A DNA stretch of 64,000 nt from Budvicia diplopodorum. GTDB taxonomy: Bacteria; Pseudomonadota; Gammaproteobacteria; Enterobacterales; Enterobacteriaceae. Shown in pieces: positions 10,701-18,550 of the stretch (positions are counted from its first letter, which is position 1; each line of letters starts with the position of its first letter). The position numbers and the translations under genes were made by a program. Below the pieces are notes generated by a model. That model was not told the origin of the DNA. It saw only the letters and a program-made list of their open reading frames with translations, and ran no database searches. The stretch covers positions 32,414 through 96,413 of the forward strand of contig NZ_WOYF01000013.1 of the NCBI RefSeq assembly GCF_009800925.1, written 5' to 3'.

Positions 10701-10793
10701 GATCAATGGGAATAATAAGCTGGCTAAAATCCGCTTACTAAAAACGGGAAACAGCGCCCCATTACTCTTAGCATTATGTCCTTGATATTTCAT
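7752..10793 (-). CDS. Type Va autotransporter with beta-helical passenger
   Basis: A 1013-residue secreted surface protein. It starts with an extended signal peptide cut near TTTWA (about residue 37). A long passenger (about 40-700) of degenerate strand repeats follows, rich in Asn, Thr, Ser and Gly (for example LNNSTITNHSGLYLLNVSG), as in AIDA/pertactin-type beta-helices. A linker and autochaperone-like region (NVNYAPGNSL, GTYEYKL) leads to a 12-strand barrel starting around residue 730 (AANKLFNLRLEDRDG, SSMWLRQQGDRTKF) and ending in aromatic GFKYKF. Such proteins serve adhesion, aggregation or biofilm formation; the ligand here is unknown. AAGGA precedes the ATG. The long upstream region and nearby recombinases suggest phase-variable expression, which is inference. 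Confidence 0.9.
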   Translation of the reverse strand: MKYQGHNAKSNGALFPVFSKRILASLLFPLISTTTWAVDTTISVIDGSSSTISGDLNTSTDYTNLITVLNPGSMVNNSGGNIFTAPSSTTGVGGAVVANGGVLNLDGAEFNLDGKSSYLIQVRQAGSKINLNNVQASIGLAGVPSYVNTGIVASDGAAVSLNNSTITNHSGLYLLNVSGANTTLTGSNNTFNSSSSYALLVSDASATLNNTTINLGSSLTTYNTIRTMGNGSNLVMLNGLNVSGTVYYSSISNHGAVLKINDAILNQTNGRAGIDTWGGETTLTNVNFIAVLNSVLPTDTLIYVDDATLNIEGGSYEVSNGYGFVNGHISGELHANNTQITTNSDESKAIGSLGNTVLANTQITTRGNDSIGLYSSGVSGVIDGTHLNVTIEGANSLALSANHLGSMSISDSIISTLGTDAHGLNVQDGGSILLTDSQISTTGNGADGIYANNGNNQVASVRLDHSSLISATANAITASGTSLNVDATNGSQISSDNGILINAITDNSSGTAVTSTINLYADSGSILTGDIQAEQDNVANLSLANGAVWNGTTHDANNINVGKDGTWNLTGDADVVALNLGGNVNYAPGNSLRASGTDFSTLTVKNDLIGNGGVVIMNAVLGDDSSPTDKLVVLGNTSGDVGIQIKNAGGIGAQTVNGIQLVSVAGQSDGNFKLSSRAVAGTYEYKLSKNLVDGGWYLNSSAIRAEAGSYISNMAAANKLFNLRLEDRDGRAENSSMWLRQQGDRTKFRDATGQIKSSTNTYVIQGGGEVADTQFGITDRLGIGLMLGYGKSDSKSISTNMDYTSKGTVDGYSGGAYATWYQDAKTLDGLYVDSWVQYSLLNGEVNGDQLSGESYDMNGFSASVESGYRMSVYQSENGNVFVTPQAQITWNGVKADRHTESNGTLVESDGNNNIQTRLGVKLSRDGVSEMDKGSDKLFTTYVEANWIHNTEQAGTIMDGVSMEQAGNIDVAELKLGAEGQLNKNVNLWTNVAQQVGDDGYSDTVLTVGFKYKF

Positions 10794-11500
10794 AACAAAT
10801 CCTTAAACTCACTTAATTTAATAGATGGCTCGTTCAGGAATGACGACGACCAAACTATAACTATAAAAATTATAAATAAAAAACACAGTTAAATTAATAA
10901 GATAACCAAGTTTAAATCATGCCATTAAGAATTAGCGCTTCATCAACAAACCTCATTTGAATAAAAGCCCAATGCATCTTACAACCAAACTAAATCAATC
11001 ATTATTGCTAATGAAAATGTGGTCCAATTGACTACACCAGCGATATAACCTAACGTTTTTAATATGAATCTGTTTTTATCCTACAAGCGATAACTCAACC
11101 AAAGCGTGTTAAATCCGTTAATTAACAATACTTATTGCGTGAGCTCTTTTAAACACGGCGATCTTCTCTGATCAATCCAATAATGCTCAATTAATATCCA
11201 GACAAACAAAAACCCGATATATTTGGTATTGTTAATACCAAAATAGAGTTAAACAATATGAGATTATAAAACTTCAGACACAAACTCGTTTCTGTCTTAT
11301 ACCTATCATACGGCATCCCCTCTATTAGTTAGGATTAGAGATGCCGACTTTAGTTTAACGAAAAGAAGAGAGATGACAGAAAAAAACAGTCTGAATTTAT
11401 AATAGCAACTTTTTTGTTACAACTATTCCCTGTGATTTCCACTTTTCCAATCCATTCCCTATCTTAGAAAATGAGTGTTTCTACCGGCCCAGCACCTTGT
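10794..11500. other. Long gene-free leader between autotransporter and candidate invertible element
   Basis: About 700 bp of AT-rich DNA with no plausible reading frame. Visible structure: A/T-rich -10-like hexamers within 110 bp of the autotransporter start on the minus strand; a dyad TTTGGTAT/ATACCAAA at 11222-11242; and a hairpin CGGCATC/GATGCCG at 11311-11346. Long AT-rich upstream regions with dyads are typical of H-NS-silenced or phase-variable surface genes. No function is proven. Confidence 0.5.
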
Positions 11501-11805
11501 CATTTAGGACCATTTTGACAATATAAGTGTAAAATACTGAATAGTGTGAATGTGAGGGATGACAATCCAATACCATTCACCTCTAAAGTACATTCATCTT
11601 TCGATATCGAATACAACGCATTTTGAAATATATTACTGAAAAATTAGCCATGAGCAAATTATTTCAAATACAACAAGTTGGTATATTAGTACCTTAAAAT
11701 ATAACCTACGATTCAAAAGGATGATGAATAACAGTGGATTTTTATTTTCTATTCATAGAAAATAGCGTCCTGAAATCCAGTGGATTGACACTTTGGTCCT
11801 AAATG
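11501..11805. repeat. Candidate invertible DNA element with 12-bp inverted repeats
   Basis: The left arm CATTTAGGACCA is at 11501-11512, and its exact reverse complement TGGTCCTAAATG at 11794-11805, bounding 281 bp. Just inside both arms a second short match follows (TTGACAAT left; TGTCAAT when the right arm is read inward). The right arm lies in frame within the last codons of the adjacent tyrosine recombinase gene (codons 192-195, His-Leu-Gly-Pro). FimB/FimE-type recombinases act on inverted repeats of this size around a promoter segment of similar length (about 300 bp in fimS). Inversion is inferred, not shown. Confidence 0.6.
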
Positions 11806-12378
11806 TCGTTTATTTTGGTTTTTATTTAAGCTCCAAATTCCTTTAAATCTGGCTGCATTACTGGCGGTATACCGCACCGTGTGGCGGATATTTCGATGCC
11901 CAAGGTAGTCTTGAATCAATCGCGTATCAATTCCCCGATCGGCCAAAGCAAAACCACATGCATGACGTAACATATGCGGATGTGGGCAAAATGAACATCC
12001 TGCTTCTTTGCCTAATCCGCTAATAATGTTATAAAATTGTTGCCGAGATAAGATTCTTCCTTGCTGTGTTGCAAACAACCAATCGCATTCCAAACCCGTT
12101 GCAAATCGGCGCACACTCAACCATTTTTTAATGACTTTAATCTCTTCCACTAATAGTGGATGCACTGTCGAAAATCCGTTCTTTAGTCGCCTGACGTTTA
12201 ATGTACCACCTCGCAGATCTAAATCAGACATGCGTAAACTGAGCAACTCACTGGCCCTCAACCCATGTAAATAAGCCATGTAAATTAAACAGTAATTTCT
12301 CTCATGATGACGAGTAGTTCGAGTAGCCTCGAGCAATGCTTCAACTTCAGGCCCAGATAAGTACTTCCTTTTCGACAT
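11749..12378 (-). CDS. FimB/FimE-type tyrosine recombinase (site-specific inversion), copy A
   Basis: A 209-residue single-domain tyrosine recombinase with the full catalytic set: R41 (GLRASELLSLR), H135-x2-R138 (PHMLRH), H161 (LGHRNIRH) and the nucleophile Y170. Relatives FimB (200 aa) and FimE (198 aa) invert the fimS promoter. The last 14 residues (from K196) come from DNA inside the candidate invertible segment: the in-frame repeat arm encodes H192-P195. In the opposite orientation the frame would read one Phe and then TGA, giving a 196-residue enzyme close to the usual family length. The start has AAAAGG upstream. A second recombinase is 300 bp further along the same strand; no fimbrial genes are present. 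Confidence 0.88.
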   Translation of the reverse strand: MSKRKYLSGPEVEALLEATRTTRHHERNYCLIYMAYLHGLRASELLSLRMSDLDLRGGTLNVRRLKNGFSTVHPLLVEEIKVIKKWLSVRRFATGLECDWLFATQQGRILSRQQFYNIISGLGKEAGCSFCPHPHMLRHACGFALADRGIDTRLIQDYLGHRNIRHTVRYTASNAARFKGIWSLNKNQNKRHLGPKCQSTGFQDAIFYE

Positions 12379-12678
12379 AATATTTCACCTTTTAATAGCC
12401 CAGAATATGCATTAAAAAAACTTTATTGCTATCCACCCGAATAATTTACCAACTCAATCAGGTAGCTAAAGTAAAAGCGAAATATTGATTTGATTCAATT
12501 GATTTAAAACTATTAACGTTCAATAAATTAAAAATTAACATTATAGGTATAAAGTACTCACGTCAGGGTAGCGTAAATAATATATATCCATAACAAAATA
12601 ACCTTAATGCTATTTCATTCACTATTATCTTAACAAAAAACAACTCAATGTGATTCAGTGCTTTTTTTAAAATGAAAA
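12379..12678. other. AT-rich spacer between the two recombinase genes
   Basis: Three hundred bases with no reading frame of note. It is dominated by A/T runs and holds the ribosome site and presumably the promoter of recombinase A. I see no convincing repeat matching the 12-bp arms found downstream. Confidence 0.4.
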
Positions 12679-13290
12679 TCATTCATTATTGAAAATAAAA
12701 TCAGAACCATTATCAAATACAATGTTAGGTTCTGATAAGTTTTGCCAAGCTCGATTAAACCGTTTTGGATTACTTGCGGTATAGTGCACCGTATGCCGAA
12801 TATTACGATGGCCAAGATAATCCTGAATGAGTCGGGTATCCATGCCTTGATTTGCCAGACTATAGCCGCACGCGTGCCGTAATGTATGTGGATGCAAGAT
12901 AATGGGCAGATTAGCCAGTTCACCATATTTTCTGATTAAGCTATAAATCCATTGCCGGGAAATTCTGCCGCCTTTATTCGAAGTAAACAACCAAGGGTTA
13001 TTTTCATTACCTTGCTTCTTATTACGAACAGAAATCCATTGCTTCAGTAGTTTTATCTCACTATCAAGTAAAGGATGTATAGTTGAAAAACCATTCTTCA
13101 GGCGTGAAATATAAATCGTTTGTGAGTTCATATCGATATCAGCCATTCTTAAGCCAGTTAACTCACTTACTCTCAGTCCGTGAATATATGTCATAAATAG
13201 CATACAACGATCCCGATAGAAATCGGGTAGATCGGGTAACTGTTGGAAAACCAATTCCCATTCATGTTTAGTAATATAGCGCCGCTGCAT
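12679..13290 (-). CDS. FimB/FimE-type tyrosine recombinase, copy B
   Basis: A 203-residue paralogue of the neighbouring recombinase. Catalytic residues are all present: R40 (GLRVSELTGLR), H135-x2-R138 (PHTLRH), H161 (LGHRNIRH) and Y170. The two share blocks such as TRLIQDYLGHRNIRHTV and SRLKNGFST-like strands, but the C-terminal tails differ completely after the RF motif. In the fim system two such enzymes differ in directionality (FimE on-to-off, FimB both ways); a similar division of labour is possible. A 9-bp inverted repeat (12700-12708 and 12728-12736) sits within its own 3' end. It is divergent from a LysR-type gene. Confidence 0.87.
   Translation of the reverse strand: MQRRYITKHEWELVFQQLPDLPDFYRDRCMLFMTYIHGLRVSELTGLRMADIDMNSQTIYISRLKNGFSTIHPLLDSEIKLLKQWISVRNKKQGNENNPWLFTSNKGGRISRQWIYSLIRKYGELANLPIILHPHTLRHACGYSLANQGMDTRLIQDYLGHRNIRHTVHYTASNPKRFNRAWQNLSEPNIVFDNGSDFIFNNE
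12700..12736. repeat. 9-bp inverted repeat inside the 3' end of recombinase B
   Basis: ATCAGAACC at 12700-12708 and GGTTCTGAT at 12728-12736, perfect arms 19 bp apart, within the last codons of the recombinase gene. It could be an mRNA hairpin or a recombinase-binding pair. Its position mirrors the repeat arm at the end of the other recombinase gene. Confidence 0.45.
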
Positions 13291-13508
13291 TATTATTTTA
13301 TCTCATCTGGAATTAATAGAAATTTCTTATATCAGAATACTCATATAAGAAATAAAACAAGATATAGAAATCTTGGAATATGTTGCTATTGAACCTCATC
13401 CGGATAGATAGTCCAACCAAATTAACTTAAAAATGCTCCTCTAAAAATTCTATGAACCAATCCCAACTATACTAAAATCATCATCACTAATGGCTAGTGA
13501 GCGACCCA

Positions 13509-14408
13509 ATGAATAATAGCTTTGACTACAACCTCATCAAGTTTCTGGTAGCGATTGTCGATACTCGTAGTATGACTGGAGCATCTGAAGTCTTAGATAC
13601 AGCACCGGCCGCGGTTAGTTATGCCGTGGCTAAACTCAGAAAGCACTACAACGATCCGCTGTTTGTTAGATCGAGGAACGGCGTTAACCCCACCACGTTA
13701 GCCATGAATTTATATGAGGTTTTTAACCCTATCAATAAGTCTATTGCAGACAATATCACGGCAAAAAAGGGTGACGTTATTTCAAGGCTGAAACATCCGA
13801 CCATCGTTGTTAGAGCAAATTCCATTATGGAATATTGGCTAACGCATAATGCAATAAAACAAAAGATAGTCCCGAATAAGTGTACGCTTGATTTTGTTAA
13901 TCATACAAAAAACATAGATAAAAGAGTTAATGCGCTACGCACCCAAGAAGTTGATATTGATATTGATATTGTTATGGAGTCCGATAGAAACATCATCAGT
14001 ACCCCGCTGATTAACGTCGAGCTGACGCTTATCTGTCGCAAAAATCATCCAAGAATCAAGGATTCAATCAGCTTAAAACAATTTTCTACCGAAAATTACG
14101 TTAGCCGATTATCAACATACGGTAGTGCAAACGTCACTTCAGAACTTGAAAATGTCTTTGACTCTCGAACGACTATGCCTTGGATCCGAAGTGAATCATT
14201 TATTAATCTGCTATTAAATGTCATTGATAATGATGTTGTTATGACTTTTCCTAAATATCTTATTCCATTAATTACGGAAAAATTCCCCGTGAAAGAAGTT
14301 TATTGTGATTTTCTTGAAAAGAAAGAATTATACGCTTTCGCTTATACGCATAAACAAAATATCAAAAATGACCTTATATTTGAGCTAATCCATTTGATGC
14401 AACAATAA
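13509..14408 (+). CDS. LysR-type transcriptional regulator near the recombinases
   Basis: About 299 residues from the ATG at 13509 (an in-frame GTG at 13497 is an alternative; neither has a strong ribosome site). The N-terminal winged HTH is clear: FDYNLIKFLVAIVDTRSMTGASEVLDTAPAA, then VSYAVAKLRKHYNDPLFVRSRNG, as in LeuO/NodD-like LysR proteins. The C-terminal effector domain is AT-coded and divergent (DIDIDIV repeat at about 148-154). It is divergent from recombinase B with about 218 bp between them, so it may control the recombinases or autotransporter. That link is inference from position only. Confidence 0.8.
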   Translation: MNNSFDYNLIKFLVAIVDTRSMTGASEVLDTAPAAVSYAVAKLRKHYNDPLFVRSRNGVNPTTLAMNLYEVFNPINKSIADNITAKKGDVISRLKHPTIVVRANSIMEYWLTHNAIKQKIVPNKCTLDFVNHTKNIDKRVNALRTQEVDIDIDIVMESDRNIISTPLINVELTLICRKNHPRIKDSISLKQFSTENYVSRLSTYGSANVTSELENVFDSRTTMPWIRSESFINLLLNVIDNDVVMTFPKYLIPLITEKFPVKEVYCDFLEKKELYAFAYTHKQNIKNDLIFELIHLMQQ

Positions 14409-14516
14409 CGCTCAAATTTATAGGTAACGAATCAGAATAATTGTTTTGGGAAACGCTAAAGTAGTGGCAAATATATCTTGAATTTTTATTAGGAAATTAA
14501 GGGGATACCTAGAATT

Positions 14517-14631
14517 GGGTGGAGGCCCTGCCAGCTACATCCCGGCACACACGTCGCCTGCTACGGCTGCTTCCTTCCGGATCTGACCGAGTTCACAAGT
14601 TAGCGTTGCGGGAGAACCAACAGAGCCTCCA
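14517..14631 (-). ncRNA. ffs: Signal recognition particle 4.5S RNA
   Basis: On the minus strand this stretch carries the bacterial 4.5S RNA core: CTGTTGGTTCTCCCGCAACG, the apical GGTCAGATCCGGAAGGAAGC tetraloop region and the closing arm GGGATGTAGCTGGCAGGGCC. The outer ends pair as a long helix. It binds Ffh and directs inner-membrane protein targeting. It is next to atl (ybaZ), as in E. coli. The ends are approximate, set by comparison with the 114-nt E. coli RNA. Confidence 0.96.
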
Positions 14632-14799
14632 TTGACAGCTTCATGTTACTGAAGCGGTGCCGCATTATCAGGGATGAATTAGCCAATTGCAAGGCTCAGT
14701 ATATCAACCGTTGCTTTCTTACCCAGCTAACGCTTTCAATCCCCTTCTGTTTAGTTCAATCTTAGCACTTTCCGTACTTGGCAAAGGACATCAGCATTA

Positions 14800-15114
14800 A
14801 TGGAAGATACCGAACCACCTCTGCCCATTAGAGTGTATACCGTTATTGCCGCTATCCCTGAGGGAAAAGTCACCACCTATGGCACTATTGCTCGTCTCGC
14901 CGGAGCGCCGCGTAACTCGCGTCAGGTCGGCACCATTTTGCAACGGCTACCAAAAGACAGCAAACTGCCCTGGTTTAGAGTGGTGAATTCTCAAGGGAAA
15001 ATATCGCTAACCGGTCCTGATTATATTCGACAGAAAGAGGCGCTATTAGCCGACGGCGTACTCTTTACTCAAAGCGATAGAATTAACTTTAAACTCTATG
15101 GCTGGCTAGTCTAA
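14800..15114 (+). CDS. atl: Alkyltransferase-like protein (ATL/YbaZ)
   Basis: A 104-residue relative of the DNA-binding domain of O6-alkylguanine-DNA alkyltransferases. The catalytic cysteine motif PCHR is replaced by PWFR (W58), the defining ATL change. ATLs bind O6-alkylguanine lesions and flag them for nucleotide excision repair but cannot remove the alkyl group. Conserved elements include GKVTTYGTIARLAG and the arginine-containing APRNSRQVG turn. It sits between ffs and ybaY, matching the E. coli order. Confidence 0.93.
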   Translation: MEDTEPPLPIRVYTVIAAIPEGKVTTYGTIARLAGAPRNSRQVGTILQRLPKDSKLPWFRVVNSQGKISLTGPDYIRQKEALLADGVLFTQSDRINFKLYGWLV

Positions 15115-15166
15115 AGCCAAACATTAGCATTCAGACTAGCCGGTTATTTAGCCCGTTCAGCCACCG

Positions 15167-15586
15167 CTATCGTTTAACCTGCTTTAACACAATATCCATT
15201 TTTGCCGGTTTACCGTGAGTCAGTACTTCATTTAACGATGTTGTCTTAAACAGCATCTTCTCACCGTGAGTGATTCTGGCGGAAACGGTAATAGTCTGAG
15301 CACCTTTTATCTGCGCGTTACTGTACGGCAGGCTAAAATCAAACGGTATGCTCTTGCCTTCAGCGGGGAATGATACCGTTGAAATAACCCGTGCCGGGGC
15401 ATCGGCTAAAGAGATGTCAGACAGGCTCACGGTAACCATGGCGTCATCTGGCAAAGCCACCTTTTCCCGATAGGTTAGCGTACCGGTCACCGCGTCAGAG
15501 GGCATTTTCATCATATGACTGAGGCCAGCACACCCAACTAATGCCAGCGTGAGCACCACGTTGCTTAGTATTTTTAACCCTCTCAT
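15167..15586 (-). CDS. ybaY: YbaY-family lipoprotein
   Basis: A 139-residue lipoprotein: signal peptide with lipobox ALVGC (Cys19), then one all-beta YbaY/pilotin-like domain (GTLTYREKVALPDDAMVTVSL, IPFDFSLPYSNAQI, TVSARI). E. coli YbaY is about 190 residues, so this one lacks part of the C-terminal extension. The molecular role of the family is not established. Position between atl and divergent tesB is conserved with E. coli. Confidence 0.88.
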   Translation of the reverse strand: MRGLKILSNVVLTLALVGCAGLSHMMKMPSDAVTGTLTYREKVALPDDAMVTVSLSDISLADAPARVISTVSFPAEGKSIPFDFSLPYSNAQIKGAQTITVSARITHGEKMLFKTTSLNEVLTHGKPAKMDIVLKQVKR

Positions 15587-15835
15587 AAATCCCCCTCAAT
15601 TTCAGTGATGCCAGCAAATTAGCCTAGCCAACGTCTTTTAACGGCATATTTATCTACTGTAGACACATATTTCATCACAAAAGTTCAGTAAATCGCATAA
15701 TCTGTGAATTCTTAGCTTAATTGCTGACGAAAAATTTCCGCATAACGGCATTTGTGACTAAAATATCAGTATGTTAACTATGCTATTCTTTACAAAGCGC
15801 ACTCTGCCAAGACACTCAGACAGGATCCCCTCGCG

Positions 15836-16705
15836 ATGAGCGAAATATTAGAAACGCTTTTAACCCTGCTTCAGTTGGAAAAAATTGATACCAACAAATT
15901 CCGCGGACAGAGCCAGAATTTAGGCTTACGCCAGCTATTTGGCGGTCAGGTTGTAGGCCAGTCACTTTCGGCGGCTAAACAGACCGTACCGGAAGAACGT
16001 AAAGTCCACTCGTGTCACAGCTACTTTTTACGTCCGGGCGATAGCAAACAGCCTATTGATTATGAAGTGGAAATTATTCGCGATGGTAATAGTTTTAGCA
16101 CTCGCCGGGTTAGCGCAATTCAAAACGATCTAACCATTTTTTATATGACCGCCTCGTTTCAAAGCGATGAGCCGGGGTTCGAACATCAGGCAGCCATAAT
16201 GCCGAACGTTCCGGCTCCTGAAACCTTAGCTTCAGAAACCGATATTGCCAAAAAAGTAGCGCATCTGATTCCTGAATCAATGAGAGCGCTATTTTGTAAT
16301 GAAATGCCAATCGAGATGCGCCCGGTCAAGTTTCATAACCTGCTCAAAGCAAGCGTAGACCAACCGGTAAGGTACGTGTGGCTAAGGGCTAACGGCACCA
16401 TGCCCGACGATTTAGGAATTCATCAATACCTGCTGGGCTATGCATCAGATTTCAATTTTCTCCCTACCGCGCTTCAACCTCACGGTGTCGCACTGCTTCA
16501 ACCGGGTATGCAGGTCGCGACCATAGACCATTCCATTTGGTTTCATCGCCCTTTCCGGCTGGATGAATGGCTACTTTACGCCATTGAAAGTCCAACAGCA
16601 TCGGGAGCCAGAGGATATGTCCGCGGGCAGTTTTTCACCCGAGACGGTGCGTTGGTCGCATCAACCACGCAGGAAGGCGTCATTCGCCACCACACGACTA
16701 AATAG
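15836..16705 (+). CDS. tesB: Acyl-CoA thioesterase II
   Basis: A 289-residue double-hotdog thioesterase that hydrolyses medium- and long-chain acyl-CoA to free acid and CoA. It has the N-terminal hotdog ([32 protein letters not shown]) and C-terminal hotdog. The active-site Asp is in [12 protein letters not shown], Thr/Ser in [16 protein letters not shown] and Gln in [10 protein letters not shown], at the spacing known for TesB. Length equals the E. coli enzyme within a few residues. A GC-rich hairpin without a U-tract (16710-16725) follows the stop. Confidence 0.95.
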   Translation: MSEILETLLTLLQLEKIDTNKFRGQSQNLGLRQLFGGQVVGQSLSAAKQTVPEERKVHSCHSYFLRPGDSKQPIDYEVEIIRDGNSFSTRRVSAIQNDLTIFYMTASFQSDEPGFEHQAAIMPNVPAPETLASETDIAKKVAHLIPESMRALFCNEMPIEMRPVKFHNLLKASVDQPVRYVWLRANGTMPDDLGIHQYLLGYASDFNFLPTALQPHGVALLQPGMQVATIDHSIWFHRPFRLDEWLLYAIESPTASGARGYVRGQFFTRDGALVASTTQEGVIRHHTTK

Positions 16706-16966
16706 TAACGGCCGCTTTCGCGGCCTGAATTACCGCTATCAGCCACGCGTCACTGCGTATCAAAGGATTTTTATTTCACCGTACAATTTTCAACCAACAC
16801 ATTGACCTTGCCATTCAGTTAAAACACAAATTATTACACTATGTTTTAGCTAGAAACACCGACTAACCCGCTAATTATGTGATCGAATCTATATCTTCTT
16901 ATAGCCACTCCCCCTAGAATGTGCGCGATTTCGAATATTCTATTAGTAACTCAATGAGGTTTTTCA

Positions 16967-18268
16967 ATGTCGGTTAAAGACATCTCTGATTCGATCCCTG
17001 ACTCAACAGCTCAGAATCAGGCTTCAGCATGGCAAAAACAAGATACTACTTGGATGTTAGGCCTATACGGCACGGCCATTGGAGCAGGCGTTCTTTTTTT
17101 ACCCATTAACGCAGGCTTAGGCGGGATCTGGCCTTTGGCGATCATGTTGATCATCGCTTTTCCTATGACCTATTATTCACATCGCGCATTAACCCGTTTT
17201 GTGCTTTCCGGCTCATCCCGTAACGGAGACATTACTGAAGTTGTTGAAGAACATTTTGGTAAAATTGCCGGCGTTCTGATTACCCTGCTTTATTTCTTCG
17301 CGATTTATCCAATTTTGTTGATTTATAGCGTTGGTATTACCAATACCACCATCAGCTTTATTGAAGTTCAGTTAGGTATGACCTCGCCACCGCGCTGGTT
17401 ACTGTCGATTGTCCTAATTTTGGGCCTGATGACCATCGTTCACTTTGGGCGAGATATGGTGGTAAAAGCGATGAGCATTCTGGTATATCCGTTCGTGGCA
17501 ATACTGATGCTACTGGCGCTTTATATGATCCCAGAATGGACCGGTGCCATATTTCAACAGGCTAACACCAGCTTTGATGCCGCCAGCATTAAAGGGCTTC
17601 TGTTAACCATGTGGTTAATTATTCCGACCATGGTTTTCTCATTCAATCACTCGCCGATTATCTCCTCTTTTGCCGTGAGCCAAAAAGAGACCTATGGCAA
17701 GAATGCCGATGAAAGAAGCGGAAAAATCTTGAAATACGCACACATGATGATGGTAATCACCGTGATGTTCTTCGTATTCAGCTGCGTATTGAGCTTAACG
17801 CCGGAAAACCTGGCTGAAGCCAAAGCGCAAAATATTTCAATTCTTTCTTACTTAGCGAATCACTTCCATACTCCGCTGATTGAATACGTTGCGCCGGTGA
17901 TTGCATTCGTTGCGATTACTAAATCATTCTTAGGACACTATCTGGGCGCTAGCGAAGGTATGCAGGGATTAATGATTAAATCTCAGCGTTCACGCGGTAA
18001 AGCAATCAAGATGAGAAACTTAGAGCGCATCACTGCGGTGTTTATGATCGTCACCTGCTGGATTATCGCTACGCTTAACCCAAGCATTCTGGGCATCATT
18101 GAAACCCTCGGTGGCCCGGTTATCGCGATGATTCTATTTATGATGCCAATGTATGCCATCAGCAAAGTGCCGGCGATGCAGAAGTATCGTGGCTATTTAA
18201 GCAATATTTTTGTGATTGGCATGGGCCTGATTGCTATTTCAGCCATTCTTTACACCCTGTTTGCCTGA
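16967..18268 (+). CDS. sdaC: Serine/proton symporter SdaC (HAAAP family)
   Basis: A 433-residue transporter of the hydroxy/aromatic amino-acid permease family with about eleven membrane helices. It is much closer to E. coli SdaC than to TdcC or YhjV: MLGLYGTAIGAGVLFLPINA, DITEVVEEHFG, MVFSFNHSPIISSFAV, NISILSYLANHF and FLGHYLGASEG are shared blocks. It imports L-serine with protons. The start has GAGG 9 bp upstream. In E. coli sdaC precedes the serine deaminase gene sdaB; here no deaminase is adjacent and it sits between tesB and amtB, so it has been relocated. Confidence 0.9.
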   Translation: MSVKDISDSIPDSTAQNQASAWQKQDTTWMLGLYGTAIGAGVLFLPINAGLGGIWPLAIMLIIAFPMTYYSHRALTRFVLSGSSRNGDITEVVEEHFGKIAGVLITLLYFFAIYPILLIYSVGITNTTISFIEVQLGMTSPPRWLLSIVLILGLMTIVHFGRDMVVKAMSILVYPFVAILMLLALYMIPEWTGAIFQQANTSFDAASIKGLLLTMWLIIPTMVFSFNHSPIISSFAVSQKETYGKNADERSGKILKYAHMMMVITVMFFVFSCVLSLTPENLAEAKAQNISILSYLANHFHTPLIEYVAPVIAFVAITKSFLGHYLGASEGMQGLMIKSQRSRGKAIKMRNLERITAVFMIVTCWIIATLNPSILGIIETLGGPVIAMILFMMPMYAISKVPAMQKYRGYLSNIFVIGMGLIAISAILYTLFA

Positions 18269-18283
18269 TGATAACGACGAACT

Positions 18284-18530
18284 AAAAAAGACGGCATGCG
18301 CGCGCATGCCAGTCAGTTCAGGGTAATCAACATCCTTGAAACTATAATCTACTTGATTATCATCAGTCCTTCTCCGTCGTCACCCCGGTGAAAACCGGGG
18401 CCCAGTCTTTAAGCCAAGTGTTAATTTGTTAGCTAAAACCTAGATCCCGGCTTTCGCCGGGATGACGACATGATAGGACCGTATTATGTAAAAATGTTTA
18501 ACTGACCGGCATGCGCATGCCGTCTTTTTT
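18284..18530. repeat. Composite inverted-repeat element (terminator-like ends around a MITE-like core)
   Basis: The outer arms (18284-18318 and 18500-18530) are inverted copies differing by a 4-nt GCGC insertion and one base. Each arm also carries its own palindrome (GGCATGCGC type), with AAAAAA at the far left and TTTTTT at the far right. These act as terminators outward, so the right end terminates sdaC and the left end terminates amtB readthrough. Nested inside, 18376-18469 is a second unit with GTCGTCA-CCCCGG type ends and two hairpins (CCCCGGT/ACCGGGG and CCCGGC/GCCGGG), typical of small non-autonomous repeats. Confidence 0.75.
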
Positions 18531-18550
18531 ATGCAAACTAGCCTAATCCG

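Noticed and set aside
11222..11242. TTTGGTAT/ATACCAAA dyad as a recombinase site
   Set aside because: It has no matching partner elsewhere and differs from the 12-bp arms; it could be an operator but nothing supports that further.
11513..11545. TTGACA at 11515-11520 just inside the left repeat arm as a promoter
   Set aside because: A perfect -35 but no acceptable -10 at 16-18 bp (the best is AATAGT at 19 bp), so no promoter is claimed.
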